A stretch of 64,000 nt of DNA. Origin: Yonghaparkia sp. Root332 (GTDB lineage Bacteria > Actinomycetota > Actinomycetes > Actinomycetales > Microbacteriaceae). This document shows positions 19,648 to 29,044 of the stretch, piece after piece (position 1 is the stretch's first letter; each line of letters opens with the position of its first letter). A model generated the notes under the pieces. It saw nothing but the letters and a program-made list of their open reading frames with translations, did not search any database and was not told the origin of the DNA. The stretch lies in contig NZ_LMCX01000001.1 in NCBI RefSeq assembly GCF_001425665.1, forward strand, positions 584,957-648,956. Direction: 5' to 3'. The translations under genes were made by a program, and so were the position numbers.

Positions 19648-19669
19648 GCGACCGCGGCCTCGCGGTCGC
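19648..19669. terminator. Hairpin between trpG and pknB
   Basis: GCGACCGC (19648-19655) pairs with GCGGTCGC (19662-19669) around GGCCTC. It lies between two converging genes; no T run. Confidence 0.55.
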
Positions 19670-19687
19670 CGCTGCCGGCGTCGCCGC

Positions 19688-21472
19688 TCAGCCGTCGTTC
19701 CCGCGACCGTTGCCCGGCCCGCCGGTGCCGTCCGTGCCCGTGGTGTCGCCCGTCGAGCCACCGGCGACGCCCGAGCACCAGGTGAGGGTGATCTCGGAGT
19801 TCTGCGGCTGATCGCCCGGCGCGAGCGACTGGTTCGTGACGAGCCCGCCGGAGCAGCCGTTGTTCCCCTGCACCCGGATCTGCAGCTGCAGCGGGCTCAG
19901 CTGCGCCGTCGCGTCGCCGATCGGCAGGTTGCGCACGTCGGGCACGGTGATGAGCCCCGACGAGATGACGATCGCGATGGTGTCGCCCTCGCGGACCTCC
20001 GCCCCGACCGCCGGGTCGGTGCGGATCACGATGTCCTTGCGGATGTTCGGCGAGTTCTCGGCCGTGATCGTTCCGACGCGCAGGCCCACCGCTTCGATCG
20101 CGACCTGCGCGTCGGCGAGCGACAGGCGGTCGATGTTGGGCACCTGGACGGTGGGCGGCCCGGTGGAGACGTAGACGCGCACCTCCTGCCCGGGCGACAC
20201 GGTGACGCCCGCCGCCGGCACGGTGCGCAGGATGTCGCCTTCGGGGACGTCGGCGCTCGCCTCGCGGAACGGGTTGGGGGTGAGGCCGTCGTCGACGAGC
20301 CGCTGCGCGCCGTCCTCGTAGGCCTGGCCGGTGACATCCGCCACCGTCACCGAGATCGAGGGCGCGAGCTGCGTGCGCTCGAGGTTGAAGGCCCAGAACA
20401 GCACCGAGGCGACGACGACGGCGAGGACCGCGATCCCGGCCCAGATCCAGGCGACCGGCGGGCGGCTCTGCGTGCGGGTGCGGCGCTCCTCGTCATCGAC
20501 GCTCAGCTGCCGCATGGCCGCCTCGGTGTCGGCGGTCGCCTGCGGGTTGACCCCGAAGAGCGTGGCGCTGAAATCGGTGGGGGCGTCGACGCGCTTCGGC
20601 GGGACCTGGCCCGCGGCGGCCGCCGCGACATCCGACCGGAAGTCGGCGGCGGTCTGGAAGCGCTCGAAGCGGTCCTTCGCGAGGGCGTGCAGCACGACGG
20701 CGTCGAGCGCGGGCGAGATCGAGGGCACGATCGTGCTCGGCGCGACGGGCGCCTCGCTCACGTGCTGGTAGGCGACGGCCACGGGGGAGTCGCCGCGGAA
20801 CGGCGCGCGCCCGGTCAGCATCTCGAAGAGCACGACGCCCGTGGAGTACAGGTCGCTGCGGGCGTCGACCGTCTCGCCGCGCGCCTGCTCGGGCGAGAAG
20901 TACTGCGCGGTGCCGAGGATGGTGCTCGTCTGGGCGACCGTCGCCGCGGAGTCGGACACCGCGCGCGCGATGCCGAAGTCCATGACCTTCACCTGGCCGG
21001 AGTTCGTGATCATTATGTTGCCCGGCTTGATGTCGCGATGCACGACGCCGGCGCGGTGCGAGTACTCGAGCGCGGTGAGCACGCCCTCGATGATGCGCGT
21101 CGCCTCGGCGGGGTCGACGGGACCGTCGGCGATGACGTCCTTCAGCAGCCGGCCCTCGACGTGCTCCATGACGATGAAGGGCGAGATCGTCTCGCCGCCG
21201 CCCGGCTCGGTCACCGACTCCTCGCCGGCGTCGAAGACGCGGACGATCGTGGGATGCGCCATGCGCGCGGCGGCCTGGGCCTCCTGGCGGAAGCGGGTGC
21301 GGAAGACGGGGTCGCTCGCGAGGGAGGACTTCAGGAGCTTGACGGCGACGCGACGGCCGAGCCGGGCATCCGTCGCGATGTGGACGTCGGACATGCCGCC
21401 GCGACCGATGAGGGAGCCCAGCTGGTAGCGGCCCGCGAGCAGGCGCGCGCTCTGAGCCGTTCCGTCGATCAT
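19688..21472 (-). CDS. pknB: Serine/threonine protein kinase PknB with PASTA repeats
   Basis: The 594-residue membrane kinase senses peptidoglycan fragments and phosphorylates wall and division proteins. The kinase domain (about 14-275) has GRGGMSDVH, VAVKLLK, the catalytic HRDIKPGN, DFGIAR and an activation loop with paired threonines (AQTSTILGTAQYFSPEQ). A transmembrane helix at about 345-365 leads to three extracellular PASTA repeats; the last contains two cysteines (NNGCSGG and TWCSG) that could form a disulfide. The C-terminus is Gly/Thr-rich. Last gene of the fhaA-pknB operon. Confidence 0.96.
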   Translation of the reverse strand: MIDGTAQSARLLAGRYQLGSLIGRGGMSDVHIATDARLGRRVAVKLLKSSLASDPVFRTRFRQEAQAAARMAHPTIVRVFDAGEESVTEPGGGETISPFIVMEHVEGRLLKDVIADGPVDPAEATRIIEGVLTALEYSHRAGVVHRDIKPGNIMITNSGQVKVMDFGIARAVSDSAATVAQTSTILGTAQYFSPEQARGETVDARSDLYSTGVVLFEMLTGRAPFRGDSPVAVAYQHVSEAPVAPSTIVPSISPALDAVVLHALAKDRFERFQTAADFRSDVAAAAAGQVPPKRVDAPTDFSATLFGVNPQATADTEAAMRQLSVDDEERRTRTQSRPPVAWIWAGIAVLAVVVASVLFWAFNLERTQLAPSISVTVADVTGQAYEDGAQRLVDDGLTPNPFREASADVPEGDILRTVPAAGVTVSPGQEVRVYVSTGPPTVQVPNIDRLSLADAQVAIEAVGLRVGTITAENSPNIRKDIVIRTDPAVGAEVREGDTIAIVISSGLITVPDVRNLPIGDATAQLSPLQLQIRVQGNNGCSGGLVTNQSLAPGDQPQNSEITLTWCSGVAGGSTGDTTGTDGTGGPGNGRGNDG

Positions 21473-21554
21473 GCTGTGGGAGTCCTTGCTGTCACCTGGT
21501 GCGGTCGGGCCCCAGTGTACGGGGCGTACCCGCGAGCGCCGCGAAGGCGGAGGG

Positions 21555-23273
21555 TCAGCCCTCGGCGGGCGGCGGCTCGACCGGCGGCGCCGCCGCCGGC
21601 TCGATCGGCACGGCGAGCTCGGCGGAGCGCTCCGACTGCAGATCGCCGCACAGGGCCGTGTAGGTCACGCGCAGCTGCCCGCTGTCGGCGAGCGTCACGA
21701 CGAGCGACGTCGCCTCCGCGGGGAGCGGGTTCGCCTGCGCGGGCGAGCCGCCGACGATCGTGAAGTTGTACCCGGTGAGCGAGTAGCCGGCGGGGCAGCC
21801 GGTGTAGCTCGGCCAGCTCAGCGTGACGTCCTCTCCGCCGGGGTACGGCCCCGAGCCCGGGTCGATCGCGAGGCTCGACGGGGCCGGCGGCGTCGGGATG
21901 TCGGTGTAGAAGTACACGGTGATGAGCGTGCCGGGCTGCACCTCGCCGCGCGGGTTCACGCGGTACGACAGCCCGACCTGGTCGCCGCTCGGGGCGATGT
22001 TGCCGTCGACCGCATCGAGGCGCAGGCCGAGCTGGGCGATCTTGTCCTCGACGGCGGCGCGGGTGAGGCCGACCCACTCCTCCTCGGTGATGATGACCGC
22101 TTGCGGGGTTGGCGTCGCGGAGGGCGATGTGCTCGGCGTCGTGACGGTCGGCGTCGGCGAGGGGGTCCCTGCCGGGTCCTCGTCGTTAGGCGCGACGAAG
22201 ATCGCGATGAGCGCGCCGACGATGAGCACGAGCAGCAGGCCGATGAGGGCGATGAGCGGCCACGTCCAGGGGGAGCGCCGGGTCTCGGTCGTCGTCGTCT
22301 CGGTGGTGGCGGATGCGCCCGCGGCTCCCGCGGTCGAGGGCATCACGCGCGTGGCGCCGTCCGCCGCCGACGGCATGACCCGCGTCGCGGCGGTCGCGGC
22401 GGCGGCCGCGGCCACTCCGCCGATGCCGGCGACGATCGCCGTGGCGCCCGCGACGTCGCCGCGGCGCAGCGCCTGGGCGGCGCGGGCGAAGTGCTGGGCG
22501 GAGGCGGGGCGCTGATCGGGCTTCTTCGCGATCGCGGAGAACACGAGGTTGCGCACGGGCTCCGGCACCGTGACGGGAAGCTCGGGCGGCTGGTCGTTGA
22601 TGTGCGACATCGCGATCGCCACCTGCGACTCGCCCGTGAAGGGGCGGCGGCCGGCGAGGGCCTCGTAGGCGACGATGCCGAGCGAGTAGACGTCGGTCGA
22701 CGGCGATGCGGGATGCCCGCTCGCCTGCTCGGGCGACAGGTACTGCACCGTGCCCATGACCTGGCCGGTCGCGGTGAGCGGCACCTGGTCGGCGATGCGC
22801 GCGATGCCGAAGTCGGTGATCTTGACGCGGCCGTCGGGCGTGATGAGCAGGTTGCCGGGCTTGATGTCGCGGTGCACGAGGCCGGCCTGGTGGGCGGCGT
22901 GCAGGGCGGATGCGGTCTGCGCGACGATGTCGAGCACCTGGTCGGTGGAGAGCACGCGCTCGCGCTCGAGCACGGTCGACAGGGCCTCGCCGGGGACGAG
23001 CTCCATGACGAGGAAGGCGCTGCCCTCCTCCTCGCCGTAGTCGTAGACGTTGGCGATGCCCTCGTGGTTGACGAGCGCTGCGTGGCGGGCCTCGGCGCGG
23101 AAGCGCTCGAGGAAGCCCGGGTCGCCGAGGTACTCGTCCTTGAGGATCTTGATCGCGACGGTGCGCCCGATGACGAGATCGGTCGCCTGCCACACCTCGC
23201 CCATGCCGCCGATCGCGATCCGGGAGAGCAGCTGATACCGCCCACCGAAGGTGAGCCCGCTCGTGGGTCTCAT
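21555..23273 (-). CDS. pknA: Serine/threonine protein kinase PknA-like
   Basis: The 572-residue kinase has the Hanks domain at about 12-270 (GGMGEVWQA, HRDIKPGN, DFGIAR, GTVQYLSPEQ), a Thr/Ala-rich juxtamembrane region with a repeated ATRVMPS unit, a transmembrane helix at about 340-365, a Pro/Thr/Ser linker, one PASTA-like domain, and a final fibronectin/Ig-like beta domain with two Cys. Mycobacterial PknA lacks such an ectodomain, so this form may sense an external ligand. The ATG overlaps the pbpA stop; pknB follows after 82 nt. Confidence 0.93.
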   Translation of the reverse strand: MRPTSGLTFGGRYQLLSRIAIGGMGEVWQATDLVIGRTVAIKILKDEYLGDPGFLERFRAEARHAALVNHEGIANVYDYGEEEGSAFLVMELVPGEALSTVLERERVLSTDQVLDIVAQTASALHAAHQAGLVHRDIKPGNLLITPDGRVKITDFGIARIADQVPLTATGQVMGTVQYLSPEQASGHPASPSTDVYSLGIVAYEALAGRRPFTGESQVAIAMSHINDQPPELPVTVPEPVRNLVFSAIAKKPDQRPASAQHFARAAQALRRGDVAGATAIVAGIGGVAAAAAATAATRVMPSAADGATRVMPSTAGAAGASATTETTTTETRRSPWTWPLIALIGLLLVLIVGALIAIFVAPNDEDPAGTPSPTPTVTTPSTSPSATPTPQAVIITEEEWVGLTRAAVEDKIAQLGLRLDAVDGNIAPSGDQVGLSYRVNPRGEVQPGTLITVYFYTDIPTPPAPSSLAIDPGSGPYPGGEDVTLSWPSYTGCPAGYSLTGYNFTIVGGSPAQANPLPAEATSLVVTLADSGQLRVTYTALCGDLQSERSAELAVPIEPAAAPPVEPPPAEG

Positions 23274-24724
23274 CTGTTCAGCACCGCCTCAAGTACCTGT
23301 TTCGCGATCGGAGCCGCGACGCGGTTTCCGAAGGCGGTCTGGCCGAAGCCGCCGCCATCCTCGACCACGACCGCGATGGCCACCTGCGGGTCGTCCGCCG
23401 GGGCGAACCCGGTGAACCACAGGGTGTAGGGAGCCTCGCCGCCGTTCTCGGCGGTGCCCGTCTTGCCCGCGACCGCGACTCCTTCAATTGTCGCATTGCT
23501 CGCGGCGCCGTTCGCGACGCCGTCGACCATGAGCTGCGTCATGATCGAGGCCGTCTCGCGGCTGATGGGCTGGCTGAGCAGCACGGGCTCGTCCTCCTGG
23601 ACGATCGAGAGGTCGGGCGCGATCACACGCTCGACGAGCGTGGGCTGCATGAGGTTGCCGCCGTTGGCGATCGCGGCGCTGATCATCGCGATCTGCAGCG
23701 GCGTCACGCGCACGTCGTACTGGCCGAAGCTCGAGAGCATGAGCTGCGCGTCGTCGAGGCCGCTCGGGAACGTGCTCGCCGTCGCCCGCATCGGGATCTC
23801 GACGCGCGTGCCGAAGCCGAAGGCCTGCGCGTACTCCGAGATCGTGTCCTCGCCGAGAGCGAGACCGAGCTGCGCGAAGGGGATGTTGCAGCTCAGGCGC
23901 AGCGCCGTGGCGATCGTCACGGTGTCGCCGCCGCCGCATGCGCCGCCCTCGGAGTTGGAGATGACGCTCGACGAGTTCGGCAGCTCGAGGGTCGGCGGGT
24001 TCGGGAACTCCGACTCCGGCTCGAACTCGCCGCTGTCGATCGCCGCGGACGCCATGAGCACCTTGAAGACGGAGCCCGGGAAGTAGAGGTCTCCGGCGAT
24101 GGCGCGGTTGACGAGCGGGTCGTCGGGGTTGTTGATGAGTTCCTCGTACGCCGCGAGCACGGCCTGCGTGTCGTGCGCCGCCAGGCGGTTGGGGTCGTAG
24201 GAGGGCTTGGAGACCATGGCGAGGATGCGCCCGGTCGACGGCTCGATGGCGACCACCGACCCCTGCTGGTCGCCCAGGGCATCCCACGCCGCCTGCTGCA
24301 CGACGGGGTCGACGGTGAGCTCGACCGCCGCGCCGCGCGGGCTCTGACCCGTGACGAGCGCACCGAGCTGGTCGAGGAACTGCTCGTTCGCGGTTCCGGA
24401 GAGGAAGTCGTTGAGCTCGCCCTCGATGCCCGTCGTGCCCTGATTGAGCGTGAAGTATCCGGTGATCGCGGCGTACAGCTCGGGCTGCGTGTAGGTGCGC
24501 AGGAACTCGTACTGGGTGTCGACCGGCACCGACTCGGCGATGGGGGTGCCGTCGACGAGGATGGGGCCGCGCTCGGCCGAGTAGCTCTCGTACAGGGTGC
24601 GGGAGTTGCGGCCGTCGGCGCGCAGCTCGTCGACGGCGAAGACCTGGATGACGCTCGTCGAGACGAACAGGGCCAGGAACATCGTCAGTGCGACGATGCT
24701 GACGCGGCGGAGCTCCTTGTTCAT
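23270..24724 (-). CDS. pbpA: Penicillin-binding protein 2-type transpeptidase PbpA
   Basis: A class B penicillin-binding protein that cross-links peptidoglycan with its SEDS partner RodA. The 484 residues include an N-terminal anchor (about 8-30), a short dimerisation region, and the transpeptidase with SxxK (GSVFK), SxN (SCN) and KTG (AGKTGTAEN) motifs in order. It overlaps rodA and pknA by 4 nt on each side. Length and motifs are normal for actinobacterial PbpA. Confidence 0.96.
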   Translation of the reverse strand: MNKELRRVSIVALTMFLALFVSTSVIQVFAVDELRADGRNSRTLYESYSAERGPILVDGTPIAESVPVDTQYEFLRTYTQPELYAAITGYFTLNQGTTGIEGELNDFLSGTANEQFLDQLGALVTGQSPRGAAVELTVDPVVQQAAWDALGDQQGSVVAIEPSTGRILAMVSKPSYDPNRLAAHDTQAVLAAYEELINNPDDPLVNRAIAGDLYFPGSVFKVLMASAAIDSGEFEPESEFPNPPTLELPNSSSVISNSEGGACGGGDTVTIATALRLSCNIPFAQLGLALGEDTISEYAQAFGFGTRVEIPMRATASTFPSGLDDAQLMLSSFGQYDVRVTPLQIAMISAAIANGGNLMQPTLVERVIAPDLSIVQEDEPVLLSQPISRETASIMTQLMVDGVANGAASNATIEGVAVAGKTGTAENGGEAPYTLWFTGFAPADDPQVAIAVVVEDGGGFGQTAFGNRVAAPIAKQVLEAVLNR

Positions 24725-26106
24725 TCGTCCACCACCAGTCGTGGCTGGTGCCGCACCTCGTCGGAGAGGCGCAGCAGGAGGGCGGCGATGATCCAGTTGG
24801 CGACGAGCGAGGAGCCGCCCGCGGCGAGGAACGGCGTCGTGAGGCCCGTGAGCGGGATCACCCGGGTGACGCCGCCGACGACGACGAAGACCTGCAGCAC
24901 GATGACGAACGAGAGGCCGACGGCGAGGAGGCGACCGAAGTCGTCGGTGCCGTTGAAGCCGATGCGGAAGCCCCGGGCGACGAACAGCAGGTACAGGCCG
25001 AGGATGGCGAAGAGACCGACGAGGCCCAGCTCCTCGCCGAGGCTCGCGATGATGTAGTCGCTCTCGGCGAGCGGGGTGATCGTGGGGTCTCCCTGGCCGA
25101 GGCCGCGGCCGACGAGCCCGCCGTGCGCCATGCCGAACAGACCCTGCACGAGCTGGTAGCTGCCGCCCTGCGCGTCGTACACCGCGGGGTTGAACGAGTC
25201 GAGCCACGCGGCGAAGCGGCCCTCGACGTAGGTGAGGGTGCGGCTCGCGATGGCGGCGCCGCCGAGGAACAGGCCGAGACCGATGAGCACCCAGCTGAGC
25301 CGGCCGGTCGAGACGTAGATCATGACGACGAAGAGGCCGAAGTAGAGCAGCGAGGTGCCGAGGTCGCGCTGGAAGATCAGCACGCCCATCGCGGCCACCC
25401 AGATGATGAGGATGGGCCCGAGGTCGCGCGCGCGCGGCAGCTGCAGGCCGAGAATGCGCCGCCCGACCAGCGAGAGCGAGTCGCGCGCGGTGACGAGGTA
25501 CCCGGCGAAGAACACCGCGAGCGCGATCTTCGCGATCTCGCCGGGCTGGAACGTGAAGCCCGCGATCTGGATCCAGAGGCGCGCGCCGTTGAGCGTGAGA
25601 CCGATGCCGGGGAGCATCGGCAGCAGGAGCAGGACGATGCCGACGAACATCGCCACGTAGCGGTAGCGGGCGAGGACGCGGTGGTTGCGGATGGCGATGA
25701 TGACGCCGAGGGCGATGACCATCGCGAGGCCCGTCCACACCATCTGCCGGACGCCCTGACCCTCCCACCCGCTGAGGCCGCGGGCGAGGTCGATGCGGTA
25801 GATCATGGCGATGCCGATGCCGTTGAGCGTCGTGGCGATGGGGAGGATGAACGGGTCGGCGTCGCGCGCCACGACGCGCATGGCCACGTGCATGCCGAGA
25901 GCGAGCATCCCGAGCGCAGCCGCCTGGAGGAGGAAGCCGGGGTCGATCTCGCCGTTCACGCCGAGCTGCACGAGCACGAAGGCGGTGCCGCTGATGCCGA
26001 TCGCGACGAGCAGCAGGAACAGCTCGAGGTTGCGCAGCTTCGACGGCTGCCGAACGGTGATCGCGATCGACTTCGTGAAGGTGGGGAGGCTGTCAGTCGG
26101 CGGCAC
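24721..26106 (-). CDS. rodA: SEDS peptidoglycan glycosyltransferase RodA/FtsW family
   Basis: The 461-residue polytopic protein polymerises glycan strands from lipid II. About ten to eleven transmembrane helices and SEDS signatures are visible: LTLNGARLWIQIAGFTFQPGEIAKIAL, the acidic residue in QRDLGTSLLYFG and the ending ITPLTGLTTPFLAAGGSSL-type segment (here VIPLTGLTTPFLAAGGSS). It sits directly before pbpA and overlaps pstP by 14 nt, the conserved order of this wall operon. Confidence 0.95.
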   Translation of the reverse strand: MPPTDSLPTFTKSIAITVRQPSKLRNLELFLLLVAIGISGTAFVLVQLGVNGEIDPGFLLQAAALGMLALGMHVAMRVVARDADPFILPIATTLNGIGIAMIYRIDLARGLSGWEGQGVRQMVWTGLAMVIALGVIIAIRNHRVLARYRYVAMFVGIVLLLLPMLPGIGLTLNGARLWIQIAGFTFQPGEIAKIALAVFFAGYLVTARDSLSLVGRRILGLQLPRARDLGPILIIWVAAMGVLIFQRDLGTSLLYFGLFVVMIYVSTGRLSWVLIGLGLFLGGAAIASRTLTYVEGRFAAWLDSFNPAVYDAQGGSYQLVQGLFGMAHGGLVGRGLGQGDPTITPLAESDYIIASLGEELGLVGLFAILGLYLLFVARGFRIGFNGTDDFGRLLAVGLSFVIVLQVFVVVGGVTRVIPLTGLTTPFLAAGGSSLVANWIIAALLLRLSDEVRHQPRLVVDE

Positions 26107-27328
26107 GCTCGAGCCTCTCGATGATCGACAGCGCGTCCTGGAGGTCGTCGGCGTTGATGGTCGCCTCGACGGTCTGCCGGCTGAACGGCGGGAGGTCGTC
26201 GAGCGCGATGTCGGTCTCGCGGTAGACGCTCGACAGCGGGATGGGCCCGATGCCCTGCTGGACGCCCTGGAAGATCGCGACGTTGCCGTCGACGACGCCG
26301 ACGAAGTAGCGCGACTGCGTGTAGCGGTAGCCCGCGACCGCAGCGGTGACGATGAGCGCGACGATGAGGAGGATGCCGACCGACCAGGTGATGCGGCGGC
26401 GGATGCGACGGCGACGGTCCTCCGCGATGAGCTCGCGCAGGAACTCCTCGCTCTCCGGCTCGAAGTGCTCGTCCTCGGCGACGCTCGTCATGAGCGGGTG
26501 CAGCAGCAGGGCCGGCAGGCGCACGCCGCGGCGCGAGGTGTCGACCTCGAAGGTCAGGGGCGCGCCGGCCGAGCCGACCATGACGGGCTGGCTCGTCGCG
26601 CTCGAGGGGCCGTCGTCGACGCCGACGAGGACGACGGTGACGTTATCGGGGGCGCCGTGATCGAGGCTCTCGTCGATGAGCGCCTGGCCGGCGAGGGCGG
26701 CGTCGGGCTGCTCGGCGAGGATCTCGGCGACCTTCTCCTCGGTGACGTACCCGCTGAGTCCGTCGGAGCAGAGGAGCCAGCGGTCGCCGGGGAGGGTGTC
26801 GAGCACCATCGTGTCGATCTCGGGGTTGAGGTCGACGTCGCCGAGCACGCGCATGAGCACCGAGCGCCGGGGGTGCACGGCGGCCTCCTCGGGCGTGATG
26901 CGGCCGCTGTCGACGAGGCGCTGCACGAAGGTGTGGTCCTTGGTGATCTGCTCGAGCGAGTCCTCGCGGAAGCGGTAGATGCGCGAGTCGCCGATGTGAG
27001 CGATGACGACCTTGTCGCCGACGCGGATGAGCCCGCTGACGGTCGTGCCCATGCCAGTGAGCTCGGGGTGCTCGAAGACGGTCTCGGCGAGCTCCTGGTT
27101 GGCCTCCAGCAGCGCCTGGCTGAGCACCTGCTCGGCCTCCTCGACCGAGTCGTACGCCCGATCGGTGTGCGCGATCGCCTGGATGGCGAGCGCCGAGGCG
27201 ACGTCACCGCCCGCGTGGCCGCCCATCCCGTCGGCGACGACGAAGAGGTGCTCGCCGGCGTAGCCCGAGTCCTGGTTGTTGGCTCGGATCTTTCCGACGT
27301 GCGAGAGGGCGACTGTGCGGCTCGTCAT
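26093..27328 (-). CDS. pstP: PP2C-family Ser/Thr phosphatase PstP
   Basis: PstP reverses PknA/PknB phosphorylation. The 411-residue protein carries the PP2C metal motifs NNQDSGY, VADGMGGHAGGD near 33, GDSRIYRF and the late SDGLSGYV and GAPDNVTVVLV motifs within residues 1-240. Then follow a linker, a run of arginines, one transmembrane helix at about 322-343 and a small extracytoplasmic domain. The topology (phosphatase inside, small domain outside) matches mycobacterial PstP. Confidence 0.96.
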   Translation of the reverse strand: MTSRTVALSHVGKIRANNQDSGYAGEHLFVVADGMGGHAGGDVASALAIQAIAHTDRAYDSVEEAEQVLSQALLEANQELAETVFEHPELTGMGTTVSGLIRVGDKVVIAHIGDSRIYRFREDSLEQITKDHTFVQRLVDSGRITPEEAAVHPRRSVLMRVLGDVDLNPEIDTMVLDTLPGDRWLLCSDGLSGYVTEEKVAEILAEQPDAALAGQALIDESLDHGAPDNVTVVLVGVDDGPSSATSQPVMVGSAGAPLTFEVDTSRRGVRLPALLLHPLMTSVAEDEHFEPESEEFLRELIAEDRRRRIRRRITWSVGILLIVALIVTAAVAGYRYTQSRYFVGVVDGNVAIFQGVQQGIGPIPLSSVYRETDIALDDLPPFSRQTVEATINADDLQDALSIIERLERAAD

Positions 27329-27332
27329 CGAC

Positions 27333-27896
27333 CTACCGTCGCAGCTCGAACGTCGTCGTCCCGATGCTGACCGGGGTGTTCAGGGGCACGGGGGTCGGAA
27401 TGCTGACGCGCTTGCCGTTCAGGAAGGTGCCGTTGGTGGAGTCGAGGTCCTGGATCATCCACTGGTCGCTCCAGAGCATGAGGCGCGCGTGGTGGGTGGA
27501 GGTGTAGTCGTCGCGGATGACGAGGCCGGAGTCGGCGGAGCGTCCGATCGTGAGCTGGTCCTCGCCGAGCTCGAGCTCCATGCCCTCCTTCGCGCCGGAG
27601 GTGATGACGAGGCGGCGGGCGACGGGCTCGTCGGCGACCTGCTGCGCGGTGGGCGCCGGGGCCGCGGCGGCGGGGGGCGCGATCGCCTCGGTGCGGGCGG
27701 TCGCGCTTCCGGCGGCAGCGGGGGCCGGTGCGGGGGCGGGCGGGGCGGATGCTGCGCTCGCGCCGTTCTGCGCGGGCAGTCGGCGCACCTTCTGCCCGAA
27801 GAGGTCGCTGCGCAGGGCGTAGACGATGGCGAAGACGAACGCCCACAGCAGGATGAGGAAACCGATGCGGAGGATGAGGAGGGTGAGTTCGCTCAA
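27333..27896 (-). CDS. fhaB: Membrane-anchored FHA-domain protein FhaB
   Basis: The 187-residue protein has an N-terminal transmembrane helix (about 6-28), an Ala/Pro-rich linker and a C-terminal FHA domain (about 95-187) with the phosphothreonine-binding signature IGRSADSGLVI, STHHARL and DLDSTNGTFLNG. In Mycobacterium this position is FhaB/FipA, which links PknA/PknB signalling to division. It lies 4 nt before pstP and overlaps fhaA by 4 nt. Confidence 0.93.
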   Translation of the reverse strand: MSELTLLILRIGFLILLWAFVFAIVYALRSDLFGQKVRRLPAQNGASAASAPPAPAPAPAAAGSATARTEAIAPPAAAAPAPTAQQVADEPVARRLVITSGAKEGMELELGEDQLTIGRSADSGLVIRDDYTSTHHARLMLWSDQWMIQDLDSTNGTFLNGKRVSIPTPVPLNTPVSIGTTTFELRR

Positions 27897-28597
27897 CGTG
27901 GTCCTCCTCGGGTGCTTCCGCCTCTCGGCGGCTCGGACTGGGCGAGCACCCGGAAGAGGATGCGGGTGCGCCCGATCTGGATCACGCTATCGGGAGGCAG
28001 GGCCGCCTGGGTGAACGGCTCCCCATTGAGGAGCGACCCGTTGGTGGAGCCGAGGTCGTTGACCTGGCCGCGCGTGCCGTCCCAGAGGATCTCGATGTGC
28101 TTGCGGCTCGTGCCGGAGTCGTCGAGCGTGATGTCGGCCTCGGAGCCGCGGCCGACGATCGTGCGCGAGGTCATGAGCGGGTATCGCTTGCCGTCGATGT
28201 CGAGGACGGGGTTCCAGACCACCGCGCCCTTGATGGTGTGCGAGTCGACCTGGATGACGCCCTCGGAGAGGCTGTCGTCGGCCTGCAGGGTGATCCGGAT
28301 GCCGCCGGGGAAGGTGTAGCGCTGCGCGGTCGCGTGCTTCTGCACGAGCTGGGTGAGCTCGTCGGTGAGCGATTCGCCGAGCGAATCCATGCGCTGCTTG
28401 TCGGCGGGGGAGAGCCGGACGGTGAGGTCGTTGGGGGCGAGGATGCGGTCGCGGGAGACGACGGCGGCCTTCGTGTCGAGCTCGCGTCGGAGCGCGGCGG
28501 AGATCTCGAGCGGCTGCACGCCGCTCTTGAAGGTCTTGGCGAACGCACCGCCGACGGCGCGCTCGAGACCGCGCTCGAAGCTGTCGAGAAGCCCCAC
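27893..28597 (-). CDS. fhaA: FHA-domain protein FhaA (DUF3662 plus FHA)
   Basis: First gene of the seven-gene kinase-wall operon. The 234-residue form starts with GTG at 28597 (M-GLLDSFERGLERAVGG) behind an AAGGA ribosome site; upstream extension to 28663 is not supported. Residues 1-115 form the DUF3662 domain; residues about 145-234 form an FHA domain with VGRGSEADI, TSRKHIEI and DLGSTNGSLLNG. FhaA binds phosphorylated MviN and PknB targets in mycobacteria. Shorter than mycobacterial FhaA because the long disordered linker is missing. Its promoter is probably near 28635, where the minus strand reads CACTATCCT. Confidence 0.93.
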   Translation of the reverse strand: MGLLDSFERGLERAVGGAFAKTFKSGVQPLEISAALRRELDTKAAVVSRDRILAPNDLTVRLSPADKQRMDSLGESLTDELTQLVQKHATAQRYTFPGGIRITLQADDSLSEGVIQVDSHTIKGAVVWNPVLDIDGKRYPLMTSRTIVGRGSEADITLDDSGTSRKHIEILWDGTRGQVNDLGSTNGSLLNGEPFTQAALPPDSVIQIGRTRILFRVLAQSEPPRGGSTRGGPR

Positions 28598-28728
28598 GGC
28601 AAGCGTCCTTCCCTGGCAGTTGACCCTCTGAGGATAGTGGGGTGCTCTGAACGGCGCCCCCACCGCGCCTTTTCGCCGGCACGCGCTGTGATAATCTCGC
28701 TGGGCTGGCGGGGTTCCGACCCCGACTC

Positions 28729-28812
28729 GCGCGAGTGGCGGAATTGGCAGACGCGCTGGCTTCAGGTGCCAGTGCCCTTACGGGCGTGGGGGTTCAAGTC
28801 CCCCCTCGCGCA
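28729..28812 (+). tRNA. tRNA-Leu (CAG)
   Basis: An 84-nt tRNA with a long variable arm. Acceptor GCGCGAG pairs with CTCGCGC, discriminator A at 28812; anticodon loop TTCAGGT carries CAG at 28763-28765; variable arm GTGCCCTTACGGGCGT; T arm GGGGGTTCAAGTCCCCC. Its 3' end coincides with the start of an 86-nt repeat that flanks an accessory island. Confidence 0.97.
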
Positions 28813-28896
28813 CGCGGCCCTCTCTTCTCGAGAGGTTCGGTGCGCGGATGAACGGCCTCGGTCTTCGGATCGGGGCCGTTTCGCGTTTCCGGGGTC
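28811..28896 (+). repeat. 86-nt direct repeat, left copy, at the tRNA-Leu 3' end
   Basis: This stretch, beginning with the last two bases of tRNA-Leu, recurs at 31989-32074 with 84 of 86 bases identical. It contains a CCTCTC/GAGAGG hairpin and the terminator-like stem CGGCCTCG/CGGGGCCG followed by TTTCG. About 60 nt further on, 28957-28986 is also similar to 32137-32166, so the duplication was originally about 180 bp. The pair bounds a 3.2-kb accessory segment. No coding is seen in 28813-29044. Confidence 0.9.
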
Positions 28897-29044
28897 AGTG
28901 GGGCGGGGCCGACGGGGCGGCCGCAGCCGGCTGAGCGTGGACGGCTTCGCCTCGCGGGCACTACCGATGTAGAGGAGTGTCGTAACACGCTTCACTTTCC
29001 GGTCGCCTTCGCGAAGTCCGCCCGGTGGTCCCGCAGCGGGTGCC

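Noticed and set aside
21471..23429. A 652-codon plus-strand frame opposite pknA
   Set aside because: Antisense to a well-supported kinase, no recognisable motif, compositionally biased.
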